A DNA stretch of 64,000 nt from Pogonophryne albipinna (Eukaryota; Chordata; Actinopteri; Perciformes; Artedidraconidae): the NCBI GenBank assembly GCA_028583405.1, contig JAPTMU010000063.1, positions 558,001 through 622,000 of the forward strand, given 5' to 3'. Positions 1-15,347 of this stretch are shown here, one piece after another. Under the pieces are notes generated by a model. The model did no database searches. It worked only from the letters and a program-made list of their open reading frames with translations, and was not told the origin of the DNA. How positions within the stretch are numbered: the stretch's first letter is position 1; each line of letters starts with the position of its first letter. A program made the position numbers and the translations under genes.

Positions 1-713
1 AAATTAAACCACAACACCCTCTGAGTACAGTCTGCAGGACAGTTTGTATTTTGTTTCAGCAGCAAGACGCAGAATGGCGGGAAAACGTTGATTCAATTGT
101 GTGCTCTTGATTTAATCTGAAGCTGTTATCTCTCCAATAAACACTGCAGCCTCTCCGTCAGAGCTGCTATCAGCCCGACCCTGTTACATTTGGTGAATGT
201 GAATGCATCTGTGTGTCCTTGAGCCTGTGAGAGGTTTTCTGTGAAGAGTGTGTACTGGGGGTATGCAGAGTGGGCGAGAGTCATTGCAGCGTTACACCCC
301 CCCCCCCCTTCCCCCCATCACCCACTCTAAGAGCTCTCCCAATCTCTCCACAGTGAGAGGCAGCATGCTTCAGACACGCTGGGAAAGCAGTTTTTGCAGG
401 CATCAAATTAATTGTCAAGGTCAGACAACAAAGGATTGCTTTGTGTGTGTGTGTGTGTGTGTGTTTCAGTGTGTGTATGTGTGTGTGCAGTGCAGGTTGT
501 GTACTTTCCTCTCCTCTTTTTAATAAGTGAATAGAAAGGCAGACCTGATTCCTACAGGCTTTGAGAAATTGGTCTTCTGCAGCAGAGTGTTTCTCGAGGT
601 AATTTGGAGCCCATAAATTGGTGCTGGTGAATAATGTTGATGGTGTAGCTGTTCCATAGGGCTTATGGCTACACAATTTGGATTCAAAATAACTAAAGTT
701 CTTTATTTTGAAG
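1..713. other. Gene-free sequence with a short TG repeat
   Basis: No open frame here has the composition or motifs of a real exon. The longest frames run through C-rich or TG-repeat sequence. A short (TG)n tract lies at about 442-464, and a run of C at about 297-308. The region may be intergenic or part of a large intron; the sequence does not decide. Confidence 0.5.
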
Positions 714-975
714 TGTGTGTGTGTGTGTGAACTCTGATGGCAGCTGTCCTTCAGACCATGTTACTGTCAATCATGTGCCCACATGTACTGTAAACTGTGG
801 CTGCCTCTCATCTCGTCAATCATCCTCTGTCCGTCTTTCCTCTCATCATACTGTAAGTTTGCTGGTTGATGGTTTCATTTTGAGATATGGTCCAACGTCA
901 CAGTATTATTTAGAGGTTGTTAACATTAGTCCTGAACCCTAACACTACTGGATGCTGCATTAAAGAATAAAACGC
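714..975. repeat. Segmental duplicate A (partner at 4335-4651)
   Basis: This segment opens with a short (TG)n tract and matches 4335-4651 in the same orientation along almost its whole length. Both copies end in the same stretch around 'gatgctgcattaaagaata'. Compared with the partner it lacks about 22 bp at the point where the word 'catgtgcc' occurs twice in the partner. That pattern suggests a slippage deletion between short direct repeats. No coding potential is evident. Confidence 0.75.
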
Positions 976-998
976 CTGACTGGTTGCAATAGTTTTTT

Positions 999-1818
999 TT
1001 AAAGGTGACATGTCATGCTTTTCCGGTTATTACCCGTCCCCTTGTGTGTTATGAAGGTTTTTATGCATGTAAATGGTCTGCAGAGTCAAAACCCTCTAAG
1101 TACACCATGTAGCGAGTAAAACTCTAACACAGAAAATACCTCCCCAAAACGCCTCGTTGGCGATACGTCACTGTCCATTTGATTCTTCCGGGTACATCAT
1201 GATGTCATGTCGTCCCCGGAACGAAATGGACCAATCCGTGGAGCCGTTACGTTACGTCCGCGGAGCCGTTACGTTAAGCCCCCGCTGATTGGTCCAAATT
1301 GACCAATCCACGGACTTCCTCACACACTCAGTGCAGGCAGCTCTGCTGATTTCTCCTCCCTGGCTGCAGGCTGATAACAGACAGTTGGGATCGCAGCGAA
1401 ATTTCTCTCTGCAGACCCATTCTCACAGCGTTTATCAACCTTGTTCTTACTCAATATCAAGCCACACTTATTGTTTTTACTTCGGCTGTGACTTTGTGTG
1501 TGCTCAGGATGAGTTTGGCTGTGTTTCGCTGTGTATCGCTAAACAAGGAAATCACACCTCCACGGAGCTTAGCGCGATTCACAACTTCCCGACTGGTCCC
1601 GACCAATCGGAGCACACTGGGCTCACAGGGAGGGGGGGGGGCAAGAGCTGCAATGAGCCGTTTAGTGGAGAGAGTGAATACTGCTGAATACACATACTTT
1701 ACAGAGATGCTGTATGCGAAACCAATGTGAGTTTGGAAAATTGCACAGTATAATTCTATTCTAGACCTCAACAATGGAATTATGATCAGTGGAAATGGCC
1801 ATGACATGGGACCTTTAA
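999..1818. mobile_element. TTAA-flanked MITE, about 812 bp
   Basis: The element lies between two TTAA words (999-1002 and 1815-1818). Its ends are imperfect inverted repeats: AGGTGACATGTCATG on the left, and the reverse complement of the right end reads AGGTCCCATGTCATG. TTAA target duplications are typical of Kolobok and piggyBac superfamilies, and the 'AAAGG..ACC' ends resemble fish Kolobok-type MITEs. No transposase frame is present, so it is non-autonomous. A related right end occurs at 26,700-26,772. Confidence 0.7.
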
Positions 1819-2041
1819 GGGTTATAAAGAGAAACTCCGTCAGGAACTTTTTTTTACAAGACAATTACATCTCAGTCCGGCTGCATATCCAAAACATATT
1901 TTTCTTAAGTAAGTAAATGAAAACAATTCTGTATTTTTTTATCTTTGAGGCGGTAAAAACAAAAGAAACCATATTAGTTGCGATTGCTTTCATTTAAAGC
2001 TAAAACATTTGTATCACCTTTGTTGTTTCATTTTTGTTCTC

Positions 2042-2802
2042 TTATGGCGCGTTTCCACTGCAGCGGGTAGCTCGCTTTAAGCGTGCCGAGCCGTGCGGGG
2101 CCCGTTTTTGGTTGCGTTTCCACTTGGCCTAGTTTTGGCCCGGGGCTACTTTTTCACCTTTTTTCTGGCCCGACTAAATCGTGGTTCTAGGGCCAGGAAC
2201 AACCAGGCTGAGTATGCAAAACTAGAGAGAGAATCGCTAGCAAGGGGGCTACAACTACAACAAGATGAACATATTTGACCGTGATTTAATTGTAATACAC
2301 GTTTCAAAATGATGCCGAAGTAACAACATACTGATACCGGTTAGTAAAAACCATGAATTAATGCTTTGACAAGTCTGCAGACAGACGGCAGGCGAAAAAC
2401 CCTTTTAAAATGAGTGTTTTCTAAACGGAGCTTGGCTAAGCTAACGTTATATATGCTCCGACCGTCCACACTCACAACAACGGCCTATACAGACATAAAT
2501 AAACCAGCGACTGTATTCGCCATGACACAGGCAGTCTGTGGTTTGTACTTGTTTAACTTTTGTCTAGTTTCTGAACAGATATGAAGAGCTGTGAGCTCTG
2601 AGTGCTAAGAGCTAACGGCTGTGTTGTTGTTTGGGGCGCTCATTGAAGATGACGTCACGGCTCCGCCTACACTGCGTTACTATAGTAACTACCCAAGTTC
2701 CTAAACTGTAATGGAAGCGCAGCATTAAAGTGAGCCGGGCCTAATAAGGCCTAACCAAACCGAGCGAGGCCGAGCGAGGCCTGCAGTGGAAACGCGCCAT
2801 TA
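2042..2802. mobile_element. PIF/Harbinger-like MITE
   Basis: Terminal inverted repeats TGGCGCGTTTCCACTGCAG (left, from 2045) and its reverse complement (right, ending 2799) are flanked by TTA on both sides. That fits the TWA target preference of PIF/Harbinger elements. The body has no transposase. Bases of about 2245-2640 are nearly the same as the core of a different MITE in intron 11 of both CYP4 copies (about 43,285-43,670 and 62,585-62,890), although the termini differ. Confidence 0.75.
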
Positions 2803-4332
2803 TATTTCCACTGTTACAGCAGCAACACCGGCATAACCACAGGAAGGTCAACCTTCATGTTCTTCTGAAGGTGCAGAGCTAACACGGGTCCCTGGAGGAC
2901 GAAGAGGCTAAACGAGGAATCAATAAGTCATGTCAGTAAAGCTCGTTGTTCAAGGTCGCTCACTTCTTGTAACTTTGTATCGGACTGGTTAGATGCATGC
3001 AGTATTAGCTTTATGATACTTGAACAATCAGACAAACTTGAACACATAAACAGCAAACAGGTCCAGTCATTGCATCGAGAGTTACAGAAATAACGTAATT
3101 TATTAACTGATCAAGAATGCAAAAAATCGCTTCCTGTCTTTTTTTATAATTGTATTTATTGTATGTGTATCTATAAATGTATATGTTTGTGTGTCAATGC
3201 ATGTATTTATAAATAAGTATATATGTTTTTATATATGTTCATATTTAGTTATTGTTTGATACTGTATTTTTAAATGAACTGTGACATTTCAATTGACCAG
3301 GCGAGATTACAGTAAAGGAATATTATGTTATTCTTTTCTATTATATTTGTGCAATCTGTAGATCAATCATTAGCTTTATGATCATTGAAGAAAAGTCCAA
3401 GCCAATGCATATTGAAAACTTTGAGACAATCAAACGCTGTAGATTTATAGGAAGCTCAATTTAAGGCTTGCACTTACTAGATTTCCTCTTACCATCAATA
3501 AACTGTGGTTTTATTTATTGCATTAAGCAAAGAGCTCACTTTATAATAAAGTGAAAACAGCTCATGCTTCCATCTCAAAGTGTGAAGTGTTGCCGAGTCA
3601 GGAGAACGCAGCAAATCACCCATTTGATTTAGAGGAGGTGAGCGCGGGGGAGATATTAGCTTTCACGTTGATGCCTTTATTTGCTTCGCTATGATAGATT
3701 TAATGACAGGTAGCTCAACAATAAACATGATTTGTAATGCGCCCGGTGTAGATCTTTATTTCCCCCAGGACGGAGCTGCTGGTCCTCTCAGACTCTCCTG
3801 CTGTTACTCACCTGCTGAGTCAGCACTTAACAGCTCGTCAAGAGATTCAAGAGGAATCTCTAAAGTGGTGCGATATATCATCTTTTTAAAACACAAAATG
3901 ATTAATAAAATATCTAATATACGTCCCGTTTTTAAATCAACATACAGTATCTCTATTGTCATCATACTGAGGTATAAGGACATTTTGTTGGCTTCTCTAA
4001 ATACAGTAAAAGAAAAAGGAACAAATAATCTATCCAATTATCCATCCATCCATCTTGATTTTCTGTAAGCCATGCGAAGACTTCCTACATTGCATTGATC
4101 CATGTTTTTATTTAGCACAGTGAGTCATTACTGATGACCCATCCTGTGAACGCTCAGAATAAACACACCGTTTTATATTCATACAGTCCTGAGTGCTTTA
4201 CATGAGACAGAGATGAAGAAAAACGGACAAAACGACAAATGAACTAGTTCAAATGTTATGAAATATTCTCCATGTCATGACTTCCATGACATGGTCAGAT
4301 CATGATGAGCGCTGATGGGAAGGCCTGAGGTT

Positions 4333-4334
<2 letters not shown>
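2803..4334. other. AT-rich gene-free sequence
   Basis: I see no exon with recognisable protein motifs and no clear terminal repeats here. The sequence at about 3120-3330 is a run of degenerate 'tgtatrt' AT-rich words. The 125-codon frame at 3691-4068 has no recognisable domain and is treated as chance. Confidence 0.45.
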
Positions 4335-4395
<61 letters not shown>

Positions 4396-4651
4396 CTCTG
4401 ATGGCAGCTGTCCTTCAGACCATGTTACTGTCAATCATGTGCCTTTTAAAGCTCATCATGTGCCCACATGTACTGTAAACTGTGGCTGCCTCTCATCTCG
4501 TCAATCATCCTCTGTCCGTCTTTCCTCTCATCATACTGTATGTTTTCCTGCTGTTTGTTTTAATATGTTCCAAGTTTACAGTATTATTTAAAGGTTGTTA
4601 ACATTAGTCTTGAACCATGACACTACTGGATGCTGCATTAAAGAATAAAAC
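4335..4651. repeat. Segmental duplicate B with (TG)n head
   Basis: A (TG)n array at about 4335-4392 is followed by about 260 bp matching 714-975 in direct orientation. This copy holds the extra 22 bp missing from the partner. It is non-coding. Confidence 0.75.
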
Positions 4652-6159
4652 TCTGAAAAGCCAAATAAATCCCAGTTTAAGTGTTAGCCACTTGTCCACA
4701 GATAGATTGAAGGAAATCGATCCCTTATTGCTTTTTAATTCATCATATTGATGCCGATCATCGATCTCCAATGACATTGTGTAATTGTCTGCCTGACTCT
4801 TTGTCGTATTTGGGCTCCTTGCAGATAAAAAAGGGACGCGTTTTCTTAATTTGTGATTAACTGGCGAATACCTCAGAATTAGTTTTTTACACTTGTATCA
4901 GAGGTCTTATTATTTCAGTCATGAACGCCCATTCATGACCACAGGTGAGGGTAAAGGAATGAAGATGGACTGGTAGATTGAGAGCTTTGCCTTTTTGCTC
5001 AGCTCTTTGCAGTAAAGCCGATTTGGCAGGCCATCTTAAGCTTCATTGTCCCATCACTCGAGAAGAAGACCCCGATACTTGAATAATATGTTTCACAAAT
5101 TACACCACTTGGGCCTCCAGAAATACACCTGAATGGTCAAAATGTTCTCTTGTGCAAATACATTCTTCTCCAAGTGTTCTCATGTATTACATTTTGTTCT
5201 GCAAGCTATTTTCCAGAACATCCAGCATGAATGACACCCGTGATAATAGCAGTTACAGTATACCTGCTGAAGTTGCAGTTTTAAACAATTGGTTAATCAC
5301 ACAAAATCTTGATATCATGATAATGATATTCTATCAAGTGTTATACTTCGTGCAGCAGTCCGACTATACAGACCATACTGTACATGCTTGTTGTGCAAAA
5401 CCACTTCCTGTAAACTCCACTGCTCATGTGCAAAGAAACCTGTAATTTGTTATAATTATATACATTTGTTAACATAACCGGCTCCTACTCTTATATGTTC
5501 ACACTCTTTCTTAAGTACTCCTACTTATTTTTGACCACGGTGTACTTATTCCCGTTTTACTAAGTTGTCTTCAGTCTAGTTTTTCTAGTTCTCCTTTTTA
5601 TCATAACCTTTGCTGCTGTAACGCCGTCGATTTTTGACCCCGATTTGTATTTACCTTGTTCTCCAGACGTCTTGTTGTTGCCAGCAGCTGCTCCAGATCC
5701 TTGTCTCTACAACACAAAACAAAAAAATATCAATTAATTTCTTTTCACTTGACATTATTTTTGTTATTAAAATCCACCCACACGATTTCCAACAATCGTA
5801 TCTACATGAACACAACACTGCTCTGCGTCCTTCAGTAATTACGCCTCGTCCTCATGATTTTTCCGACATCTACTGTGGGCGAAAAGCTTCACCCTAATCT
5901 GCAGCACGCTCTCTGAAGCCGCCACACTTCAGCCCGTGGGGGTCCTGCTCTGACCCCATGCGGCGGGCAGAAGACCCCCTGCAGGCCCTGTGATGTAAAA
6001 ACACTGAAAGTCAATGTACAGTATAGGACCAGGAGAGAAACGATGCCCCAAGTGTTGTTTGGTACTGTGACAACACAGAGGTCAGAAACATACAACCATG
6101 CAACATAGTGACCTATCAGAAATGACCCACAAACGTTATGGTTTAGTGTGGTGGTCATA
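4652..6159. other. Gene-free sequence
   Basis: Small frames at 5152-5445 and 5634-5897 show no domain signature and no exon-like codon bias. No terminal inverted repeats were identified by eye. A GC-richer patch at about 5900-6000 is of unknown nature. Confidence 0.4.
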
Positions 6160-6420
6160 TCAAAGAGTAAAGAAGGGTAAAAGGTGGAAACTAAAATTGT
6201 CAGCTGTCAAATGCTTCCATGTAGTGTGTTGTATAGGTTTTGGTGCATGTAAATGGTCTGTAGAGGCTAAAATCCCTGTTTTTCCTCCAGAGGGAGTTTC
6301 TCTCTGAAACACCCCCATTGGACTCCTTTGTTTACTTCTGTAACATAGTGACCTCACTATGTAACACTCACGCTCCTATTGTCTGGCGCTACAAAACATT
6401 GTACGTGACAGGCTAAGACA
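6160..6420. repeat. Dispersed fish MITE fragment
   Basis: The segment includes the words 'gcatgtaaatggtctg', 'ggctaaaatccctgttttt' and 'ggactcctttgtttacttc'. It recurs in inverted orientation at about 22,840-23,045 and in part at 1060-1090, 25,840-25,870 and 30,715-30,780. It appears to belong to the same broad class as the TTAA-flanked elements here, but its ends are degraded. Confidence 0.5.
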
Positions 6421-6459
6421 TAGCTAAACTGTCAGCCAATCACAACAGAGACGGCGGAT

Positions 6460-6605
6460 ATAACAAATCAAATCAAACTTTTTTATGTAGCACTTTTCAT
6501 ACACAAAAGGTAACAAAAGGTGCTACACAAAAAACTCCCATACCAACAGAAGTCATAAACACAGGACTGAATACAATACAAATACAATGATGATAAAGCA
6601 AGGAA
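6460..6605. repeat. Interspersed repeat with 'caaatcaaac..tagcacttttcata' motif
   Basis: The motif 'aaatcaaactttttatgtagcacttttcatacaca' class is a common terminal segment of fish interspersed repeats; the reverse complement type ('gtgctatataaataaact') occurs at about 32,120-32,145 and 55,508-55,530. The family was not determined. Confidence 0.35.
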
Positions 6606-9600
6606 TACAATTCAAAAGGTGTTTTTTTTTGTTATCATTATACTCTTATGAAGCAGCATTTATCTAAATGTCGACTTTCATTTTCCTGAAGCCATATATT
6701 TTCCACACTTTTTTTACAAACACGATTTCCTCATTAAAGTGCAAATAGGAACTGATCTCCAGAGGAACGACGCACAGTAGTGTTAATTCACACTTATTAT
6801 CTGCCAGTTTGTCAATGTACACATAAGCAAGAGTTTCACCTCAAAATTAGATGTCCACTGTCTGATATGAATGTCAAATTGATGATAAAAACGAAAATAG
6901 GGTGTTATTGGTTAATGCTTTTAAAAATATATATATATTTAGAGATACATTTAACAATGTCCTTGAGTAAAAAAGGCTGTACGGCATGTGATCCCTGTGC
7001 GGCTGCAGGGTTCAGCAGGTGCTGACAGCATTAGAGGTGTGAAAAAGGGAAGAGCAGCGCGTTAGAGAGGAGTACCGGAGTGACACTCCAGCACAATGAG
7101 CAGATTAGGAAAATGTATTTGTGGAAACATATTATAGCCCTGCTTTTAACATGCAGCAGAGCAGGAGATATCACAGGGAATGATAAAGGAGCCGGAGGAC
7201 TGCAAATAAAAAGGGGAGCAGAGATGGAGCGAGGAGAGGCATTAAGGAGGAAGGGATGTGGTGAGAAATCACATTGTAAGCGCCTTATTAATCACACGGC
7301 ATTACGCTGGCACTGGGGACACGAGTTCTGCTGGAAAGATGCATTTGTATGCCGCCTTTTATTAGTCTCCAGTTCCATTTGCATGTTGGCTCAGCAATAT
7401 ATTTGAAAGGAAACTATCTGTAAATCTGTGAATGTAAAATGTTTAACACTGTGTGGCGGGGAAAGGCTTTCTTACAATGATTCGCCACTCTATTACTGTC
7501 ACAAATATTATTCTCAATCAAGGGAATGAGTCTAAGATATTGAAGTGACTGTTATTTTGAATATATTGATTGTTGTTTTATCTTAATGTGTGCATATGCG
7601 TAAATGTGTCTGTTGATTGTATATATAGAGGATATACATATTTATACATATTTGTATACATATTGTATTTTGTATTCGGGATTGTTGGAAACGTTATTTC
7701 GATCTCTCTGTCTGTACAAACACACAGACAAATTGACATTAAAGTTGACTTTGAAAATAATCCACGTTTTACCACTTCCTGTCCCCTGGGGTGGAAGTCA
7801 ACGGGTGTCTGAATGTGTTTTTGGTTGCTAGTCTGAAATACTAGTCACAAGCTGAAGAGGTTTTAACGTCAGTAAATACGTTAACGTCAGGTTATCAGGT
7901 CCAACATTAGCTGCCATTAGCTAAGCGATGGTAACGCGAAGTCATGTGACCGTGTTGTAGTTCCTTTATAGGCTAACGTTAACTTTTTACCTAAAAGAAA
8001 AAATCATAAAATGGTGTTTATGTGGCGTGATTATCCTGCTGAACAAAACGTGTAAGTATCATAAATCATAATAATATGTCCTCTTTAAAAAGGAATCAAC
8101 TGACATCTATGTTGCTTAAAAACCTCACAACCTTGTATTAAACAACCAACTGGTCTTTTTAACCTTTAAAACTGAGCCAAGCTAGCGGTTACTCCCTTTT
8201 CAAGTATTTATTCTAAAGTAAGATCGCTTCATCTTAATCATATATCTCGATATTTGTGGACGGACTCTTCTGAATGTAGGTAGTAAAGCTAATCAGCACA
8301 TTTTCCAAACTATAGAATTATTATGTTTAAGTTTAAAGGCATTTCAAGCCTCTAAATCTATTTGACTGCATACACTGGAAGCTTAATATTGCTTCTTAGT
8401 TCTTACTTTCTTCTAGTTTCTTTATTTCTCCTCCAGAGCGAAGCATGCAGTTGGTCATTTATCTTCCCAATGCCAATGCTTGTATAAGTGTGTGTTAACT
8501 GAGGGAAGTATTGATCCTGATCTCTTCTCTTCATCGCCTCTTCCTTATTCAATACAGAATAAAATAATCATCACAGCCCCCCCGCCCAGCTTGTGCATAT
8601 GTACAGCTTGTCTCGCAGCCAGCAATAAACTGTGCAGGGCGATGATAAGGAGAGTGACACTGTAATTTCGTTAATCATTGCATGTGAGCGCGCACACACA
8701 CGGCCAGGTTTGACTTGACAAACATTGATTGTGCCTCAAGCCTTCAAACTCCTCCACCTTAGACCGAAATCACAAACATGACAAAACATTTAATTAACAA
8801 TGTCAATTTTAACTCACTTTCTGGGAGTTTTCATTCCCACAGAGTCTCATTTAAATTGTGTGGACATGCTGGATGTCTGTGCTGAGTTTGTGGCAGTGAC
8901 AGAGTGTCGGGCTTTAGAGTTCTTGCGCTCGTCCTCTCCGCTGAATCCCACCTGATGTGTGGTTGTGGCTCTGAAGATAAATGGGCCACCGAGGTGGTAC
9001 AAACACCGGCCTGGGGACATCAATTATAACTGGGAGAGCGAACGCAGAATTAATTAGCAATGGGCTGATATGGAGGAGCAGCAGGATCATTTGATGCTAT
9101 CAGCTTTTTAGCTGCACACTGGTTTGCAACAAATTCCATACATATTCACCTCATTTACTTTGAGACTTCTAGGAAAAAAGGTTTTGGGATTTCTGTATTC
9201 ATCCCATTACATTGCTGTCGAGGAATGGAAACGTTTGCGTGGTTTGGACATTAAACTAGTAATTGGTGAGAGAGGGCAACACATTACAAGACATTTCACT
9301 CCTAAAAAGCCTCTCTGGTTCCATACAGTGTCAACAATGTGAGAAAAGACACTTGCAACCGAGATGTTTATGAAGAAAAGAGATACAGAAGAGGTTGGTT
9401 GAGAAGAGGCGGGATTGTCTGATCTACAGAGAGAATAGAGTGGTACAGTGATGACGTATTTTTGTAGGCCGACCCTGAAGGCAGCATCACAAGGGCTCCT
9501 GTGACAAATAGCCAATGGGATTTTTCCATTGGATTTTGTTATATTGCAGAAAATAGTCTTTGTAACAAACAAACATTTATGATACTCACATGTTTTGTTC

Positions 9601-10530
9601 ATCTCCACTTATTAACGTCTATATGATTTTTTAAGTAAAAAGCTAACGTTAGTGTCGTGTCGAATGATCATATAATCATTTATAATCATATATATTATGT
9701 CTTATACTCTGATTGCCTTTTACTGTGTTCAATTGTATTTGTATCTCATATGTGTGAAAAATAGACATAGCTCTGGAGACCACTGCAGCATTATCAGTTT
9801 CTCTGGTTTTACTATTTATGGGTATGTGTTTGAGCAGAATTAACATTTGTTTTATTTGTATTCTATAAACTACTGACAACGTTCCTCTGTGTTGGATTTC
9901 AACAAACACTGAGATGTTATGGCTGCCATAGATGTAGAGATTGAGATTTAAGAATAATTTGGAGCGGTCTCCATTTTGTCAGAGCTGTATGTTTAGAATG
10001 GACATTCCACAAGTGTAAAATGTGGATTAGCTAATGGATAAGGACTGGAGGGTTTCATGGTTTACTGTTGGGAATGTTTAGATAATGTCATAGAGAAGTT
10101 ATGGGTCGGATTAGCAGGCTGCTTTCTTTATTCCATATGGTGGGACTGAGCTGTGTGCGGGATGCAGAACCTCTTTATCCTCTGAGGATGAAGTTGCTCT
10201 GTTTCTACTATTGTATTTGGACTTTCTTTATTGCTTCATTAAATATAACAAAAGAAACACTTGTTTATTAATCATTTATCAGTTTCTCTTAAGGGAATTA
10301 AAATGTCCAACACAGTTAGGCTATAAAGGATATTACAGCAGGGTCACATGACTTAACGTCACCACCGCTAAGCTAAAGGCGGCTAACGTTGGTGATGACG
10401 TTTAGTAGACACTTAAGACGCAGTTTATAAATTCACCAGCGGGGTATTTACTGACGTATTTTATGTTGTAGAACAAACCGTCAAAATATCTTCAGCTTGT
10501 GTTAACCACAGACCTTATTTCAGGCTTCTA
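6606..10530. other. Gene-free sequence with an unnamed repeat family
   Basis: No protein-coding gene is recognisable. The segments 7850-8070 and 9455-9660 (inverted) share blocks with 18,556-18,800, marked by 'gctaacgtta', 'attatcctgctgaacaaa' and 'aatgggatttttccattgga', so an unnamed repeat family is present. Unique-looking sequence at about 7020-7400 and 8880-9120 could be conserved non-coding DNA, but only a cross-species alignment could show that. Confidence 0.4.
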
Positions 10531-10834
10531 TGCTGAGTTAGGGCTGCTCAATTAATCGTATTTTAATCGCAATAAGATGTTGGCTTGCAACGATTATGAA
10601 AACAACATAATCAAAATAAAACGATTATTATTATTATCTTATTTTTTTAATTTTTTTTTGTATTGGTTTTTCAGTTGAATTATACTTAAAGTTCAGGGTA
10701 ATCAACATTTTTTTTCAATAAATGGATGTTTTCAAAGTATATGGATAATCGTTTTTTATAATCGTGATATCAATTATTGACCCAAATAATCGAGATTATG
10801 ATTTTTGCCATAATCGAGCAGCCCTATGCTGAGT
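10531..10834. mobile_element. hAT-type MITE, 288 bp
   Basis: The element (10,539-10,826) begins TAGGGCTGCTC and ends GAGCAGCCCTA, a perfect terminal inverted repeat. It is flanked by an exact 8-bp duplication, TGCTGAGT, at 10,531-10,538 and 10,827-10,834. An 8-bp duplication is the hAT signature. The body is made of 'ataatcg' and 'cgatta' words and has no coding capacity. Confidence 0.85.
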
Positions 10835-10873
10835 CATTTACTCAGTCATTTACTCAGTCATTTACTCAGTCAT
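10835..10873. repeat. 12-bp minisatellite next to the hAT MITE
   Basis: Three copies of catttactcagt follow directly after the right target duplication of the MITE, plus a partial copy. Each unit boundary makes an 'actcagtcat' word close to an AP-1 type site. Confidence 0.8.
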
Positions 10874-10876
10874 TCC

Positions 10877-14776
<3,900 letters not shown>

Positions 14777-14777
14777 G

Positions 14778-14960
14778 ATTTGATGCGATGGGATTCAATA
14801 AAATATGATGCCATACGATACAATACGTTTCAATTCAATATGATACGATACTATTTTATACTACTCGCTTGATTACGAAATGACCCAACACAATACGATT
14901 CCATACGATTCTAAATGATTGGTTACGATAATACTTCATTATCAGATCAAGTCTGAAATG
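14778..14960. repeat. Degenerate 'gatacgata' repeat
   Basis: Many imperfect copies of a 'atacgatac'/'gatacgatt' word, for example 'catacgatacaatacg', 'tgatacgatactatt' and 'cacaatacgattccatacg'. It looks like an old, decayed tandem repeat. It ends about 110 bp before the hAT element. Confidence 0.6.
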
Positions 14961-15347
14961 TTTCACAGCAGCTCCATTTGCAACATCAACAAGGACAAAT
15001 ACTAAGAATAGATACAAGCAAGCAGCATACAACACACTAATTAAAATCACTGAAGACAATATGTTCTAGACCAGAGGTGCCCAGTACGTCGACCGTGGGC
15101 GACCGGGCAATGCTGGTAGACCGCGAGTCATTCATTAAAAAAAAAAAATCAAGCTCCGTTAAAATAGACAAAACCGGTTTTGATCCCTCCTCCCTTGGCC
15201 TCCCTGCCACTTAATTCAGGAGTTTACTTGATTGACAGAAAAAGCGACCTATCGCTTTCCAGTCTGTTAACCCAGAATGCAAAGCGATATAAAATCAGTC
15301 AAGTGCGGGAAAACTCAAATTAATGTAAACAAGAGACAAATAACAAA

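Noticed and set aside
1289..1864. Frames of 80-135 codons near 1.3-1.9 kb
   Set aside because: They lie inside a TTAA-flanked MITE and have no domain signature.
7020..7410. A gene at 7080-7406
   Set aside because: The 108-codon frame has no recognisable domain, and no splice-linked neighbour exons were found.
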